Notes under the pieces: model-generated
Database searches by the model: none
Seen by the model: the letters and a program-made list of their open reading frames with translations, nothing else
What the model was told of the DNA's origin: nothing
Assembly (NCBI GenBank): GCA_002412985.1
Contig: DHWC01000105.1
Coordinates: 4,165-18,278, forward strand
From: Methylocystaceae bacterium UBA5192
GTDB taxonomy: Bacteria; Pseudomonadota; Alphaproteobacteria; Rhizobiales; Beijerinckiaceae
DNA length: 14,114 bases
Reading direction: 5' to 3'
Shown here: positions 13,259 through 14,114 of the stretch, in pieces
How positions within the stretch are numbered: the stretch's first letter is position 1
How the letters are laid out: each line of letters starts with the position of its first letter
Translations under genes and position numbers: made by a program

Positions 13259-13324
13259 TAAGCAACTGCCTTTCGGAAAATTAATGGTGATTTGTTGAAA
13301 TCAAACATCATGCCAATGATAGGC

Positions 13325-13352
13325 AAAATAGCTAAAGTCTCTGCGAGGTCAA
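13325..13352 (-). promoter_or_regulatory. Promoter of the Trp-repeat gene
   Basis: On the minus strand TTGACC (13352-13347) and TATTTT (13330-13325) are 16 bases apart. The expected start near 13318 gives a leader of about 60 bases to the ATG at 13258. A 5-bp inverted repeat (ATCAT/ATGAT, 13307-13320) sits over the presumed start point and could be an operator. Confidence 0.55.
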
Positions 13353-13580
13353 GATTTTATATGCTAATCGCAGACAAGCTCTGCTTTGCAAGATCGCGTG
13401 CTAGAAATTTAAAAAAGGGCTTATAAGCATCGCGCTATTTTTTCAGCGCATGCGAGGCTTAAATATTCTTCTTATTCGTAAATTGGATAGCCGCTTTTCT
13501 GCGTTGTTCTAAAGCCGTCTGTGACAAGCGAATTCAGTTGATCGGCAAGTCTTAAAATTGAGCTTAGGGGGCTAAAATTA

Positions 13581-13609
13581 TTGTGATTTCCTCACTTTTC
13601 TGGCAATAT
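13581..13609 (+). promoter_or_regulatory. Candidate promoter of a small transcript
   Basis: TTGTGA (13581-13586) and CAATAT (13604-13609) are 17 bases apart. A start near 13616 would give a transcript of about 108 bases ending at the terminator at 13723. The -10 is acceptable, not strong. Confidence 0.35.
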
Positions 13610-13615
13610 TGACCG

Positions 13616-13723
13616 GGTCTATGAGGTGTGGCAGTTTATATTCGTAGGGGATGGAAACCTCGGCTGTTATCTTGGCCCTTTAAGTTGAAGAAGCCTTCGA
13701 GTTATCGTTCTCGGAGGTTTTTT
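13616..13723 (+). ncRNA. Putative small RNA or structured leader
   Basis: This is inferred from a candidate promoter and a good terminator with no reading frame between them that looks coding. Inside, AAACCTC (13655-13661) can pair with GAGGTTT (13714-13720). That would break the terminator stem, so two exclusive folds are possible. It may be a free-standing small RNA, or the attenuated leader of the exported-protein gene starting at 13822. I do not recognise a known RNA family. Confidence 0.35.
13694..13723 (+). terminator. Intrinsic terminator
   Basis: CCTTCGAG (13694-13701) pairs with CTCGGAGG (13710-13717), 8 bp with one T-G wobble, around an eight-base loop. Six T residues follow at 13718-13723, and the upstream AAGAAG can pair with them. 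No gene precedes it on this strand after the tRNA at 12707. Confidence 0.75.
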
Positions 13724-13821
13724 GATATTTTAATGCGCAATTATATCAGCTGTTCATTTGTCAATTATTCAAGCTTTGCGCATCACAAACAAAAACATCA
13801 TCTTTATTTAAAGAGGTAAAA

Positions 13822-14114
13822 ATGCAGAAACTCTCTCTGTTGGCGTCAGTCGCTTTAATCGCTGTAATGAATGTTGGGGCCAGTCAGGCGCAAACTTGGT
13901 CTTTGCCGGCGAGTTCAACAGCAGCGGCGCCGGCTGGAAAGTCTGAAACCGATTTGCTTGCAGAGGCGCTGCGCAATCTTGAAAATGCGCAGAAATTAAA
14001 TGCGCGGCCAGAAATTGAGGCGGCGATTAAGGCGCTTGCGAGCGTTGTACAAAAATCATCAACGGGCGCGAGCGCTGCGTCAAAATCATCGAATGATCCC
14101 TTATTGGGTCTGAT
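13822..14114 (+). CDS. Unrecognised exported protein, 3' end outside the window
   Basis: The frame starts at ATG 13822 and is open to the window edge, giving 97 codons. AGAGG at 13812-13816 is a good ribosome site. Residues 1-23 form a classic signal peptide: a short basic start M-Q-K, a hydrophobic core L-S-L-L-A-S-V-A-L-I-A-V, and A-S-Q-A before the likely cut. The mature part starts with an Ala/Ser/Pro-rich stretch. A predicted helical segment follows (about residues 42-78, D-L-L-A-E-A-L-R-N-L-E-N), then a Ser/Ala/Lys-rich region. I recognise no family. A periplasmic or secreted location is inferred. Confidence 0.75.
   Translation, partial: MQKLSLLASVALIAVMNVGASQAQTWSLPASSTAAAPAGKSETDLLAEALRNLENAQKLNARPEIEAAIKALASVVQKSSTGASAASKSSNDPLLGL

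Larger units (their letters stand above)
13261..13821. other. 561-base intergenic region without a convincing gene
   Basis: No open frame here has both a ribosome site and protein-like composition. It is AT-rich compared with the ribosomal genes. It contains the minus-strand promoter at 13325-13352, a 10-bp palindrome GCTTATAAGC (13419-13428), a bulged 9-bp stem at 13427-13453 with a T-run in its loop, a candidate plus-strand promoter at 13581-13609 and an intrinsic terminator at 13694-13723. Confidence 0.7.

Noticed and set aside
13628..13819. 63-codon plus-strand frame starting at GTG 13628
   Set aside because: GAGGT abuts the GTG with no room for a ribosome site, the frame runs straight through the intrinsic terminator, and the product is a basic, low-order sequence. 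The RNA interpretation fits better.
13745..13821. Own promoter directly upstream of the exported-protein gene
   Set aside because: TTGTCA at 13758-13763 has a 17-base spacing only to CATCAC, a poor -10.
1..14114. CRISPR array, insertion sequence, integrase or phage genes
   Set aside because: No regularly spaced repeats, transposase or recombinase motifs, or terminal inverted repeats were seen anywhere in the window.

Overview
The window is the distal half of an S10/spc/alpha-type ribosomal protein cluster from an alphaproteobacterium, followed by a small envelope and protein-quality block, a tRNA, and a lineage-specific right end. Class assignment rests on several points. The gene order runs rplX-rplE-rpsN-rpsH-rplF-rplR-rpsE-rpmD-rplO-secY-adk-rpsM-rpsK-rpoA-rplQ, with adk directly behind secY and with neither rpmJ nor rpsD in the run. 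RpoA begins with the alphaproteobacterial S-I-Q-K-N-W-Q-E-L-I motif, S14 is the 101-residue zinc-free form, and Adk is a short form. The DegP-like protease behind rplQ, and the sppA-ihfB-lapA order further on, point to Hyphomicrobiales (Rhizobiales). I cannot name the genus; the AT-leaning codon use is unusual for that order.

Layout. 1-4040: ten-gene spc segment, tightly packed, + strand. 4041-4191: structured secY leader with a long hairpin. 4192-6104: secY and adk, overlapping by ATGA. 6105-6348: leader of the second ribosomal operon, with a weak terminator behind adk, a candidate promoter, a second terminator-like hairpin and further hairpins. 6349-8790: rpsM-rpsK-rpoA-rplQ, closed by a clear intrinsic terminator. 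8918-10692: two-PDZ DegP-type protease and cutA, overlapping by TAATG. 10770-12544: sppA, ihfB and a LapA-domain membrane protein. 12632-12707: tRNA-Thr(CGT).

The right end (12708-14114) is different in character. It has an unrecognised minus-strand gene (12746-13258) whose product carries three Trp-rich 27-28-residue repeats ahead of one membrane helix. This is followed by about 560 bases without a convincing gene, holding a promoter for that minus gene and a probable small transcript or leader ending in an intrinsic terminator. Last comes the 5' end of a gene for an unrecognised exported protein, cut by the window edge.

How the genes work together: the left 8.8 kb makes ribosomal subunits, the SecY export channel, adenylate kinase and the RNA polymerase alpha subunit. 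The middle block handles envelope protein quality (periplasmic protease, membrane peptidase), a metal-tolerance-type protein and the nucleoid factor IHF-beta. The best candidates for something undescribed are the Trp-repeat protein, the attenuator-like rpsM leader, and the small terminated transcript near 13616-13723.
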